A stretch of 13,477 bases of DNA from Caldimicrobium thiodismutans (GTDB lineage Bacteria > Desulfobacterota > Thermodesulfobacteria > Thermodesulfobacteriales > Thermodesulfobacteriaceae), in the NCBI GenBank assembly GCA_002877875.1, contig PNIE01000066.1, positions 1 to 13,477 of the forward strand. Direction: 5' to 3'. Position numbers and translations under genes: made by a program. This document shows, in pieces, positions 1 through 6,993 of the stretch (positions within the stretch are counted from its first letter, which is position 1; the number at the start of each line of letters is the position of its first letter). The notes below the pieces were generated by a model that saw only the letters and a program-made list of their open reading frames with translations, was not told where the DNA came from and ran no database searches.

Positions 1-1
1 C

Positions 2-29
2 TTGACAAAATAAGAATAGATGCTACTTT
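2..29 (+). promoter_or_regulatory. Candidate sigma70-type promoter for rpsU-mutS2
   Basis: A perfect TTGACA -35 box (2-7) is followed after 16 bases by TACTTT (24-29). The -10 is preceded by TGC, giving an extended -10 element. The predicted start near 36 would leave a leader of about 24 bases carrying the rpsU ribosome binding site (AAGGAGGG, 45-52). This rests on matches to consensus only. The window begins here, so upstream activator sites cannot be judged. Confidence 0.7.
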
Positions 30-59
30 TATGTAAATTTAAAAAAGGAGGGATTTTCT

Positions 60-269
60 TTGGCTGGAATAATTGTAAGAGATGGTGAATCCTTGGACCA
101 GGCTTTAAAAAGATTTAAAAGGCTTGTAGAAAAAACTAAGATTCTTTCAGAGGTTAAAAAGAGAGAATTTTATGAAAAACCAGGAGTTAGAAGAAGAAAA
201 AAAATGCAAGCAGCTCGAAAGAAACTTCTAAAAAAACTCAAAAAAATTCAACAGAAGCTACAAGATTAA
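60..269 (+). CDS. rpsU: 30S ribosomal protein bS21
   Basis: Small basic protein of 69 residues, recognisable as bS21. It has the N-terminal stretch IIVRDGESLDQALKRFKR, the central EVKKREFYEKPGVRRRKK segment, and an Arg/Lys-rich helical tail. In the family it binds the 30S platform near the anti-Shine-Dalgarno end of 16S rRNA and aids initiation. The start is TTG at 60, chosen because a strong GGAGGG (47-52) lies 7 bases upstream and the protein then begins at the conserved N-terminus. It is the first gene after the promoter at 2-29, and mutS2 begins 21 bases after its stop in the same reading frame. Length is normal for the family. Confidence 0.96.
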   Translation: MAGIIVRDGESLDQALKRFKRLVEKTKILSEVKKREFYEKPGVRRRKKMQAARKKLLKKLKKIQQKLQD

Positions 270-290
270 TTAATAATATTCTCCTTAGTA

Positions 291-2567
291 GTGCCTAAAG
301 ATTTTGCCTTTTTAGAATGGGATCAACTTAAAGAAAGATTATTGCCTTATTTAAAGACCGAAAAAGCAAGAGAGAATCTTAAAACTTTACAACCATTCTT
401 TTCTCTTGAAAAGGCCCTTGTTCTAAGAGATAAAACCTTTTTTATTTGGCAGGAACTTGAAAAAGGAAGAAAGATCGAACTTCCTAACCTTCCCTCTCTT
501 GAGGAGCTCTTTCAAAAATCCTCAAAGAGAGGTTTTTTTCTCCCCAAAGAGGTCTCTCAGCTTGCTCTATGGATTGAAACAGCTCTTCATCTAGCGAATT
601 TCTTAGAAAATTCACCCTTTTCTGAACTTATTTCTTATCTTCCAGATCTTGAGTTACTCTATCAAAGGCTGAAAGAAATCTTTGAATTAGAACGAGGAGA
701 ACTGCGTGATAGGGCAAGTTATAAATTATACCTTATTAGAAAGAAAAGAAGAGAACTCGAGGAAGAATTAATCTTTAGGATTGAGAGACTTAAAGAATTC
801 TATTGGAAAAAAGGCTATCTAAACGAAGATCTTTATCTGCAGAAAGAAGGAAGGTATGTACTTCCTGCTAAACCTGAATTCAAAAACAAAATTAGAGGTG
901 TCATAAGAGGTTTTTCTCAAAGTGGGGCTACCGTCTTTATTGAACCATTAAGCATAATTGAATTAACTAATGAACTTGAGGAAGTTATCTGGCAAGAGGA
1001 AAAGGAAGTCCTAAGAATTCTAAAAGAGATTTCTCAGGAGATTTTTCTTTTAGAAAGGGCATTTAGAAGGATAGAAGAGATAATTGCAGATTTTGATCTT
1101 GCGCTGGCAAAGGCCTTATTAGGAAGAATTTATCGTGGAGTTTTTCCAGAAATTGTTAAAAATGGGACGCTTATTCTTGAAGAGGCCTTTCATCCCCTCT
1201 TATTTTTTAGAGCCCTTGAAAGAGAGATGCCTTTTCCTGTAAAAAATAATTATTATCTTGAAAGAGCTCTTTTAATTACTGGCCCAAACCTTGGAGGAAA
1301 GACTGTTACCTTAAAAACCATCGGGATATCTGTTCTTATGGCTCTAAATGGTTTTTTAATTCCTGCTAAAAAAGCGGTAATTCCGTTTTTTTCAAAAATT
1401 CTTGTAGATCTCGGAGATGAGCAGGATCTCTGGGAAGGTGAGTCCTCCTTTTCCTCTCATCTAAAAAACCTTAAAAGAATTCTTGAAAAGGCAGATGAAG
1501 AAACTCTTGTTCTTTTGGATGAACCTGGAAGAGGCACCAATCCAGAAGAAGGGGCTGCCCTAATCTGGGCTATAATTGAGAGATTGCTTGATAAAGGTGC
1601 TAAAATTGTCTTAACAACCCATTCTCATCTTCTTAAAAGCCTCTCCTCCCAAAGAAAAGAGTTCCAATTTGCCAAAGTAGATTTTGATAGGAAAAATTAT
1701 GCCCCTACTTATAAATTAGATTATGGTTATCTTGGTGATTCTCATGCCTTTGATATGGCAAAAAAAATAGGAATAGAAGAGGAGATCCTTGAGAGAGCTA
1801 AAGAGTTTTTACAAAATAAGGATTTTTTTGCCCTTGAAGAGAGATATTTAAAAGAAATAGAGGCTTTAGAAAACCTAAAAAGGACCTTTGAAGAAAGACT
1901 CAAAACTCTTGAAAGAGAAAAGGCTAACTTAGAGAAAACTAAAGAGGCTTTGAAAAAAAGAATGGAAGAAGAAATTAAAGCTTTAGAAAGCAAATGGCAA
2001 GAGGAATTTTTAAAATTTTTAAATTCCTTACCAAGAGAAATATCTCGTAAAAAAGCTTTAGAAAAATTTCAAGAATTTTTAGAAAAGAGTATCCCTTCAC
2101 CTTTTGAGGAAACCTTTAAAGAAGGAGATAAAGTTTATGTTGAACCCTTTAAGTGTGAGGGGATTATTCAAAAATTAGGTGAGAAAAAGGCAGAGATTCT
2201 TTCAGGAAATATTAAACTTGAGGTCCCTCTTAGAGCATTGAAAAAAACCAATAAAACTTCACTTCCTTTTAATATCCAAAAAAACAAAATTTTTCTAAAA
2301 GAGGAGGTTTTCAATTCTAAAGAGACCATTAATTTAATTGGTGAAGATGTAGAGACAGCTTTAACTTTACTTGAAAAGAAAATAAATGAATGTTTTATGA
2401 GAAAAAAAGGCGTCCTCCTAGTCATTCATGGACATGGAACAGGGAAACTTCGCTCAGCTTTGAGAAAGTATCTTACAGAACATCCCCTAGTTGAATCCAT
2501 TGAAGAGGCTCCACCCAATGAGGGAGGTGGAGGAGCCACAAGAGTATATCTTGCTAAAAAAGAATAA
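291..2567 (+). CDS. mutS2: MutS2-family ATPase with C-terminal Smr domain
   Basis: MutS2 proteins are homodimeric ABC-type ATPases. They have been linked to suppression of recombination and, in Bacillus (as RqcU), to splitting collided ribosomes. Visible here are an N-terminal lever/clamp region (about 1-290), Walker A GPNLGGKT (331-338), signature ESSFSSH (384-390), Walker B LVLLDEP (406-412), switch His444 in LTTHSH, and a DYGYLGDSHAF segment (477-487). A long charged coiled coil (about 500-600), a KOW-like segment (610-650) and an Smr domain (679-754) with HGHGTG (713-718) follow. The usual LDxRG box of Smr reads INLIG (680-684), so nuclease activity is doubtful. At 758 residues it is near full family length. 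The GTG start lacks an obvious ribosome binding site. I chose it because only non-start codons separate it in frame from the rpsU stop, and later starts would cut conserved sequence. Translation may be coupled to rpsU. Confidence 0.95.
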   Translation: MPKDFAFLEWDQLKERLLPYLKTEKARENLKTLQPFFSLEKALVLRDKTFFIWQELEKGRKIELPNLPSLEELFQKSSKRGFFLPKEVSQLALWIETALHLANFLENSPFSELISYLPDLELLYQRLKEIFELERGELRDRASYKLYLIRKKRRELEEELIFRIERLKEFYWKKGYLNEDLYLQKEGRYVLPAKPEFKNKIRGVIRGFSQSGATVFIEPLSIIELTNELEEVIWQEEKEVLRILKEISQEIFLLERAFRRIEEIIADFDLALAKALLGRIYRGVFPEIVKNGTLILEEAFHPLLFFRALEREMPFPVKNNYYLERALLITGPNLGGKTVTLKTIGISVLMALNGFLIPAKKAVIPFFSKILVDLGDEQDLWEGESSFSSHLKNLKRILEKADEETLVLLDEPGRGTNPEEGAALIWAIIERLLDKGAKIVLTTHSHLLKSLSSQRKEFQFAKVDFDRKNYAPTYKLDYGYLGDSHAFDMAKKIGIEEEILERAKEFLQNKDFFALEERYLKEIEALENLKRTFEERLKTLEREKANLEKTKEALKKRMEEEIKALESKWQEEFLKFLNSLPREISRKKALEKFQEFLEKSIPSPFEETFKEGDKVYVEPFKCEGIIQKLGEKKAEILSGNIKLEVPLRALKKTNKTSLPFNIQKNKIFLKEEVFNSKETINLIGEDVETALTLLEKKINECFMRKKGVLLVIHGHGTGKLRSALRKYLTEHPLVESIEEAPPNEGGGGATRVYLAKKE

Positions 2568-2662
2568 ATTGCTCTTTAAAATTGGTTAAAATTTCTAAAA
2601 TTTTCAAGAAATCTTAGATTGTTTCCCATAATGATTACTCTATTTTGTAAAATTTTAAATAA

Positions 2663-2677
2663 AATCTTCAAAAGATT
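2663..2677. repeat. Short inverted repeat upstream of the carboxypeptidase promoter
   Basis: AATCTT, a CAA loop, then AAGATT form a perfect 6-base dyad ending one base before the -35 box of the next promoter. It could be a weak operator, part of a weak mutS2 terminator, or chance in AT-rich DNA. There is no clean GC stem plus U-tract anywhere in 2568-2749, so mutS2 has no visible intrinsic terminator. Confidence 0.3.
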
Positions 2678-2678
2678 C

Positions 2679-2707
2679 TTGACTTTTTAAAAAGTTTTTA
2701 TTAAACT
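2679..2707 (+). promoter_or_regulatory. Candidate promoter for the carboxypeptidase-ugd pair
   Basis: TTGACT (2679-2684, 5 of 6 to consensus), a 17-base spacer and TAAACT (2702-2707, 4 of 6) make a good sigma70-type promoter. The predicted start near 2714 gives a leader of about 36 bases ending in a purine-rich ribosome binding site (AGGGAGGG, 2738-2745) before the ATG at 2750. The same ATTAAACT -10 context recurs at the candidate rpmI promoter. Confidence 0.65.
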
Positions 2708-2749
2708 CTGCGTTAGACACCAAAAATTAAGAAAATTAGGGAGGGAGAG

Positions 2750-3835
2750 ATGAAAAAAATATTTCTTTTTTTAATTTTTTTTCTCTTTTTATGGTTTATA
2801 TGGCCCCTTAGAGCTGAAATCAATTCAGAATATCTTGAGAATATAGAGGCCCTTTCAGCAGTAGCTTTAGATGGGTTAACAGGGCAAATTCTTTTTGCAA
2901 AAAATCCAAATGTTAAAATTCCACCTGCAAGTACAGTAAAGTTATTAACAGCTATGGTTGTTCTTGATAGACTTCCTCTTACTCAAGAGGTTAGAATTTC
3001 AAAAAACGCTGAGGATACACCAAGTACTCCACCTAAACTTTATGAGGGTGAATTTTACACTGTAGAGGATCTTCTTCATTTAATGTTGATTAAATCTTCT
3101 AATCAGGCAGCGGTTGCCCTTGCTGAGGCTGTAGCTGGAAGTGAAGAAAATTTTGCCAAACTTATGAACATGAAGGCAAGGACTTTGGGATTAAAGGATT
3201 CTCATTTTGTTACAGCTTCTGGACTTCCTGCACCTAATCAGTATACTACAGCCTATGAACTTGCACTTCTTCTCTATGAAGCTTTAAAATACCCTCACAT
3301 AAAAGAAATTATAAGTCTTCCTGTAAAAGTTATAACCTCTAAAAAAGGAAGAACTCTTGTGGTTAAAAACACTAACAAATTACTTTTTGAAGATGATTTA
3401 AAAGAAGAAATCCTTGGAGGAAAAACTGGCTATACAAGACTTTCAAAACACTGTCTTGTAAATGTAGCTAAGGTGAACCATCGCTTAGTTATAACTTCTG
3501 TCCTTGGTGCTCCCTATAGAGATGCCCTTTGGGAGGATACTAAAAAACTTATTAAATTCTCTGAACTTGTACTTAAAAACCAAATTTCCCCTGTAGTGAT
3601 TAATACTACAGTCAATTTAACTGTTCCTGCTAACCTATCTCCCAAAGAGTATTATAAATCAAAAAGTAGTAAAAAAAGAGTAGTTAAATATTATGCAAAA
3701 AAGTCCTCTGAAAAGGTCTATGTTAAAAAATCAACCACTAAAAAGTTTTACGCTAAGAAAGATTCTAAGAAAAAAATTGTTAAAAAAGGAAAAAAAATAT
3801 ATACAGCAAGCTCTTCTAATAAAGCAAAATCTTGA
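2750..3835 (+). CDS. D-alanyl-D-alanine carboxypeptidase (S11 family), lysine-rich tail
   Basis: Penicillin-binding enzyme of the DacA/DacF type. The family removes the terminal D-Ala from peptidoglycan stem peptides outside the inner membrane. An N-terminal hydrophobic signal segment (about 4-20) ends in PLRA, a plausible cleavage point after residue 22. The three active-site motifs are intact: S61-T-V-K64, S116-S-N118 and K225-T-G227. PPASTVKLLTAM is the classic nucleophile context. After about residue 297 the usual C-terminal beta domain and amphipathic membrane anchor are not recognisable. Instead there is a basic tail (298-361, 24 lysines in 64 residues) with a repeating Y-A/V-K-K unit near 315, 324 and 334. 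The tail may bind anionic wall or outer-membrane components, which is inference. It has its own promoter and a strong ribosome binding site, and is probably co-transcribed with ugd 16 bases downstream. Confidence 0.92.
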   Translation: MKKIFLFLIFFLFLWFIWPLRAEINSEYLENIEALSAVALDGLTGQILFAKNPNVKIPPASTVKLLTAMVVLDRLPLTQEVRISKNAEDTPSTPPKLYEGEFYTVEDLLHLMLIKSSNQAAVALAEAVAGSEENFAKLMNMKARTLGLKDSHFVTASGLPAPNQYTTAYELALLLYEALKYPHIKEIISLPVKVITSKKGRTLVVKNTNKLLFEDDLKEEILGGKTGYTRLSKHCLVNVAKVNHRLVITSVLGAPYRDALWEDTKKLIKFSELVLKNQISPVVINTTVNLTVPANLSPKEYYKSKSSKKRVVKYYAKKSSEKVYVKKSTTKKFYAKKDSKKKIVKKGKKIYTASSSNKAKS

Positions 3836-3851
3836 AAATTAAGCCTTAACT

Positions 3852-5159
3852 ATGCACATTGCGGTTATTGGAACTGGATATGTAGGGCTTGTTTCTGGGG
3901 CAGGCCTTGCAGACTTTGGAATGAAGGTCACCTGTGTTGACATTGACGAAGAAAAGATCAAAAAACTTAAAAAAGGACAAATACCCTTTTATGAACCTGG
4001 CCTTGAGGAATTAGTCCGAAAAAATCTTAAGGCGGGAAGACTTGATTTTACCACAGATTTTAACAGGACAGTAAAAAACTCTCTTGTGATCTTTATTTGC
4101 GTGGGAACACCTTCTCTTCCAGATGGCTCTGCCGATCTTTCTCAAATTAAGGATGTGGCTTTAAAGCTTGCTGAGACTATTGATGATTACAAAGTAATTG
4201 TTACCAAAAGTACCGTCCCTGTAGGGACAAATCGATGGATAAAAGAATTGATTGACAAGAACAAAAAAGTGGATGCCTCGGTAGATATCATTTCAAATCC
4301 TGAATTCTTAAGAGAGGGAAATGCTGTAGAGGATTTTATGCATCCCGATAGAGTTATTATCGGAGGAGAAAGCGCTTATGCCATTGCCATCATAAAAGAT
4401 ATTTATCGTCCCTTGTATCTTGCAGAAACCCCCTTTATTATTACTAATCTTGAAACAGCCGAATTAATTAAATATGCGTCAAATGCCTTTCTTGCCACCA
4501 AAATTTCTTTTATCAATGAAATTGCTAATTTTTGTGAAAAGGTTGGAGCTGATGTAACTGTGGTTGCCAAAGGGATGGGGCTTGATCCAAGAATAGGACC
4601 AAAATTCTTAAACCCGGGGCCTGGCTTTGGAGGATCCTGTTTTCCAAAGGATGTAAAGGCCCTCATCAAGCAAGGAAGACAAGTAAGTTCTCCCTTTAGA
4701 ATCCTTGAGGCAGTAATAGAATCCAATGAAAGACAGAAATTCCGTGCTATTTCCAAACTTGAGGCCCTTTTGGGAGATCTCAAAAATAAAACAGTGGCTG
4801 TCCTTGGCCTTTCCTTTAAACCAAACACCAGTGATGTAAGAGAAAGCCCTGCTTTAACTGTAATTCCTGCCCTTCTTGAGAGGGGAGCTAAAGTTAAAGC
4901 TTACGATCCTGTAGCCATAGAGGAATTTAAAAGAGCAGCCCAAAATCTTCCTGTTGAATATGCCTCTTCCCCTGAAGAGGCTGTTAAAGAGGCCCATGCT
5001 ATGGTAATCCTTACAGAATGGAATGAATTTCGCTTCCTTGACCTTGCAAGGATAAAAAAACTTATGAAAACCCCCATCCTGATTGACATGAGAAACATTT
5101 ATGAACCCGAAGTTGTTAAAAAACTTGGCTTCAGCTATTCTGGTATTGGAAGATCCTAA
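3852..5159 (+). CDS. ugd: UDP-glucose 6-dehydrogenase
   Basis: Cytosolic NAD-dependent enzyme oxidising UDP-glucose to UDP-glucuronate, a precursor for surface polysaccharides. The N-terminal Rossmann motif is G7-T-G-Y-V-G12, with acidic D30 and D32 after strand 2 favouring NAD. Further family marks are CVGTP (83-87), STVPVGT (120-126), the FLREG loop (152-156) and LIKYASNAFLA with K207 and N211. The catalytic loop GFGGSCFPKD carries C263, and the C-terminal UDP-binding domain has GLSFKPNTSDVRESP (319-333) and YDP (351-353). At 435 residues it is normal length. I see no clear ribosome binding site before the ATG, so translation probably follows from the carboxypeptidase gene 16 bases upstream. 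Its TAA stop overlaps the TAG stop of the convergent hydrolase gene. Closely related nucleotide-sugar dehydrogenases (GDP-mannose type) are less likely given the overall match. Confidence 0.94.
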   Translation: MHIAVIGTGYVGLVSGAGLADFGMKVTCVDIDEEKIKKLKKGQIPFYEPGLEELVRKNLKAGRLDFTTDFNRTVKNSLVIFICVGTPSLPDGSADLSQIKDVALKLAETIDDYKVIVTKSTVPVGTNRWIKELIDKNKKVDASVDIISNPEFLREGNAVEDFMHPDRVIIGGESAYAIAIIKDIYRPLYLAETPFIITNLETAELIKYASNAFLATKISFINEIANFCEKVGADVTVVAKGMGLDPRIGPKFLNPGPGFGGSCFPKDVKALIKQGRQVSSPFRILEAVIESNERQKFRAISKLEALLGDLKNKTVAVLGLSFKPNTSDVRESPALTVIPALLERGAKVKAYDPVAIEEFKRAAQNLPVEYASSPEEAVKEAHAMVILTEWNEFRFLDLARIKKLMKTPILIDMRNIYEPEVVKKLGFSYSGIGRS

Positions 5160-5800
5160 TCTTCATTTAAAAAGGGATTATATCTTTTTTCATAGCCAAT
5201 AGTGGAGGTAGGTTTTGGGCCATAATCGTGGCCAGGATAAATAATAGTCTCCTCTGGAAGTACAAAAAGTTTTTCTTGAATCGATTTTATTAAAAGCTTA
5301 TATGAACCCCCAGGCAAATCAGCTCTTCCAATTCCCTCAACAAAGAGGGTATCTCCTGTAAAAAGTACACCCTCCTTTTCATTGTAAAAACAAACTGATC
5401 CTGGCGAATGCCCTGGTGTATGAATCACCTTTAACTTAAGATTTCCGAATTTTAAGACCGTTCCATCCTCAAAAACCGCATCAGCCTGTGGATTTTCAGG
5501 AAAGCCCCAAAGCTTAAAAGTTAAAAAATTTTCCGGCACTCTAAAAAACTTTTCATCCTCCCTATGAAGAAGAAAAGGTATCTTATAAACCTTCCTCAAA
5601 TAATCTGCACCAAGAATGTGATCGGGATGAGCATGGGTCCCTAAAATGTATTTCGGCTTCAAACCAAGTTTTTCAATCCTTTCCACAATTATTGGATCAT
5701 TATCTCCTGGATCAATAATAACAGCTTCAAGGGTCTCTTCATCGTAAACGAGATAGCAACATACCTGAAGTGGACCTACAATTAAAGTTTCTATCTTCAT
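5156..5800 (-). CDS. MBL-fold metallo-hydrolase, glyoxalase II-like
   Basis: Metallo-beta-lactamase-fold hydrolase of 214 residues with a complete binuclear metal site: H56-x-H58-x-D60-H61, then H131 (TPGHSPGS), D150 (FTGDTLF) and H191 (YPGHDYG). The closing TSTIGYEKRYNPFL is typical of the short GloB-like group. Relatives hydrolyse thioesters such as S-lactoylglutathione or act as persulfide dioxygenases. The true substrate here cannot be read from sequence. It is the last gene of the leftward operon. Its ATG lies 2 bases after the pdxJ stop, and its binding site (AAGGAG, complement of 5807-5812) spans the end of pdxJ. Its TAG stop overlaps the ugd stop on the other strand. Confidence 0.9.
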   Translation of the reverse strand: MKIETLIVGPLQVCCYLVYDEETLEAVIIDPGDNDPIIVERIEKLGLKPKYILGTHAHPDHILGADYLRKVYKIPFLLHREDEKFFRVPENFLTFKLWGFPENPQADAVFEDGTVLKFGNLKLKVIHTPGHSPGSVCFYNEKEGVLFTGDTLFVEGIGRADLPGGSYKLLIKSIQEKLFVLPEETIIYPGHDYGPKPTSTIGYEKRYNPFLNED

Positions 5801-5802
5801 CT

Positions 5803-6993
5803 TTAACTCCTTGCTCTTAAAATAAGTTCCTTCATTTCCTTTACAGCCTTTTTCATACCAATCATAATAGCTCGGGAAACGATACTATGCCCAATACTAA
5901 ACTCTTCAATTTCAGGAATAGCTGCCACAGGTCCGATATTTTCGTAATTGAGTCCATGCCCTGCATGAACGATAAATCCTAACTCCTTAGCAAGATGAGC
6001 TGCCCTTTCAAGTCTCTCAAATTCAGCCATTCTCTTCTCTTCATCCTCAGCCTCAGCATAAAGGCCCGTATGAAGCTCAACAATTTGAGCTCCTGTTTTT
6101 TTGGCAAGTTGAAGAGTTTTTTCCTCAGGATTTACAAAAAGACTTACTTTTATTCCTGCTTTGTTAAGTTCTTTAACCACCATTTTTACTTCCTCCACTC
6201 TTCCCTCAAGCTCCATTCCCCCTTCGGTTGTTACTTCTTCTACCCTTTCTGGAACAAGAGTAACCTGGTAAGGCCTAATTTCTTTAGCAAATTTAATGAG
6301 CTCCTCGTCAAGAGCCATCTCAAGAATAAGTTTAGTCTTTATAATTTCTTTTATAATTCGCACATCCCTTTCCTTAATATGTCTTCTATCAAGCCTTAGA
6401 TGAACAACAATTCCATCGGCTCCTCCCAGTTCAGCTAAAATAGCTGCATGTACTGGATCTGGATAATAGGTTTTCCTAGCTTCTCTAAGAGTTGCCACAT
6501 GGTCCACATTAACTGCTAGCTTGGCTGGCATATATTCCCTCCTTTGTAAAAAATTTATAATCTCTTTTTCTCCATAACCAAGGGCTTTAGCTAATTTTAT
6601 TTCATTTTTAAGCATAAGGTAGGGGCTGTAAACTCCTTTTTCATGATCATATCCATAAAGATGTAAAAACCCGTGAAAAATAAGCATAATAAGATATTTT
6701 TCATAGGGAATTTGATAGTATTCAGCCTCTTCTTTGGCTTTCTCTATAGATATAATTATATCTCCAAGATATTTAGAATCAGAAGACGGAAAGGCAATTA
6801 CATTGGTAGGATAAGGCCTTTTCAAAAATTGGGTGTTATAAAGAGTAATTAGTTTATTATTAGTAAATAAAATGGTCAAATCTTTCGGAAATCTTCCAAG
6901 TATTTGAAAAGCCTTTTTCACTAATCTTTTGAAAGTCCTTTCCTTTTTTGTTGAAAAAGGGGGAATTTCAAGATATTGAAGATAAATAGCCAT
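5803..6993 (-). CDS. ybeY-pdxJ: YbeY-PdxJ in-frame fusion (rRNA maturation factor / pyridoxine 5'-phosphate synthase)
   Basis: Two normally separate proteins share one 396-residue frame. Residues 1-154 are YbeY, the zinc endoribonuclease-like factor for 16S rRNA maturation and ribosome quality control. It has GDIIIS (78-83) and the metal motif H107-G-F-L-H111-L-Y-G-Y-D-H117. The usual Y-R-G-K-D-x-P-T segment reads FLKRPYPT, so the conserved Arg appears displaced. Residues 155-396 are a complete PdxJ, which condenses 3-amino-2-oxopropyl phosphate with deoxyxylulose phosphate in DXP-dependent vitamin B6 synthesis. It has NVDHVATLR, VHLRLDRRHI (H198, R200), LEMA (E225), ELHTG (E306) and HAGHGLNY (343-350). 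There is no linker, and M155 corresponds to the native PdxJ start with its own ribosome binding site inside the frame. The fusion start overlaps the trmI stop by one base (TAATG). A real fusion, two products, or a lost ybeY stop are all possible. Confidence 0.93.
   Translation of the reverse strand: MAIYLQYLEIPPFSTKKERTFKRLVKKAFQILGRFPKDLTILFTNNKLITLYNTQFLKRPYPTNVIAFPSSDSKYLGDIIISIEKAKEEAEYYQIPYEKYLIMLIFHGFLHLYGYDHEKGVYSPYLMLKNEIKLAKALGYGEKEIINFLQRREYMPAKLAVNVDHVATLREARKTYYPDPVHAAILAELGGADGIVVHLRLDRRHIKERDVRIIKEIIKTKLILEMALDEELIKFAKEIRPYQVTLVPERVEEVTTEGGMELEGRVEEVKMVVKELNKAGIKVSLFVNPEEKTLQLAKKTGAQIVELHTGLYAEAEDEEKRMAEFERLERAAHLAKELGFIVHAGHGLNYENIGPVAAIPEIEEFSIGHSIVSRAIMIGMKKAVKEMKELILRARS
6529..6545 (-). 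promoter_or_regulatory. pdxJ: Internal ribosome binding site and start for free PdxJ
   Basis: Read on the minus strand this is AAAGGAGGGAATATATG. The strong Shine-Dalgarno AGGAGGG (complement of 6537-6543) lies 5 bases before an ATG (complement of 6529-6531). That ATG is residue 155 of the fused frame and matches the usual PdxJ N-terminus (M-P-A-K-L-A-V-N). In the fused frame the same bases encode Arg-Arg-Glu-Tyr. A separate 242-residue PdxJ is therefore likely made. A weak promoter-like pair (TTGGTT, 16 bases, TATAAA; complement of 6554-6581) lies just upstream. Confidence 0.7.

Noticed and set aside
1740..2110. Low-complexity Lys/Glu stretch in mutS2 that might signal a broken frame
   Set aside because: It is the expected coiled-coil linker between the MutS ATPase and the Smr domain, and the frame stays open with both domains intact.
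2568..2660. Possible intrinsic terminator after mutS2
   Set aside because: Only short AT-only dyads are present; no GC-containing stem followed by a U-run.
4403..4828. 141-codon open frame on the - strand inside ugd
   Set aside because: Antisense shadow of the conserved UDP-glucose dehydrogenase core, including its catalytic loop.
5995..6399. 134-codon open frame on the + strand inside pdxJ
   Set aside because: It lies wholly antisense to conserved PdxJ sequence, shows no recognisable protein character and no convincing ribosome binding site.
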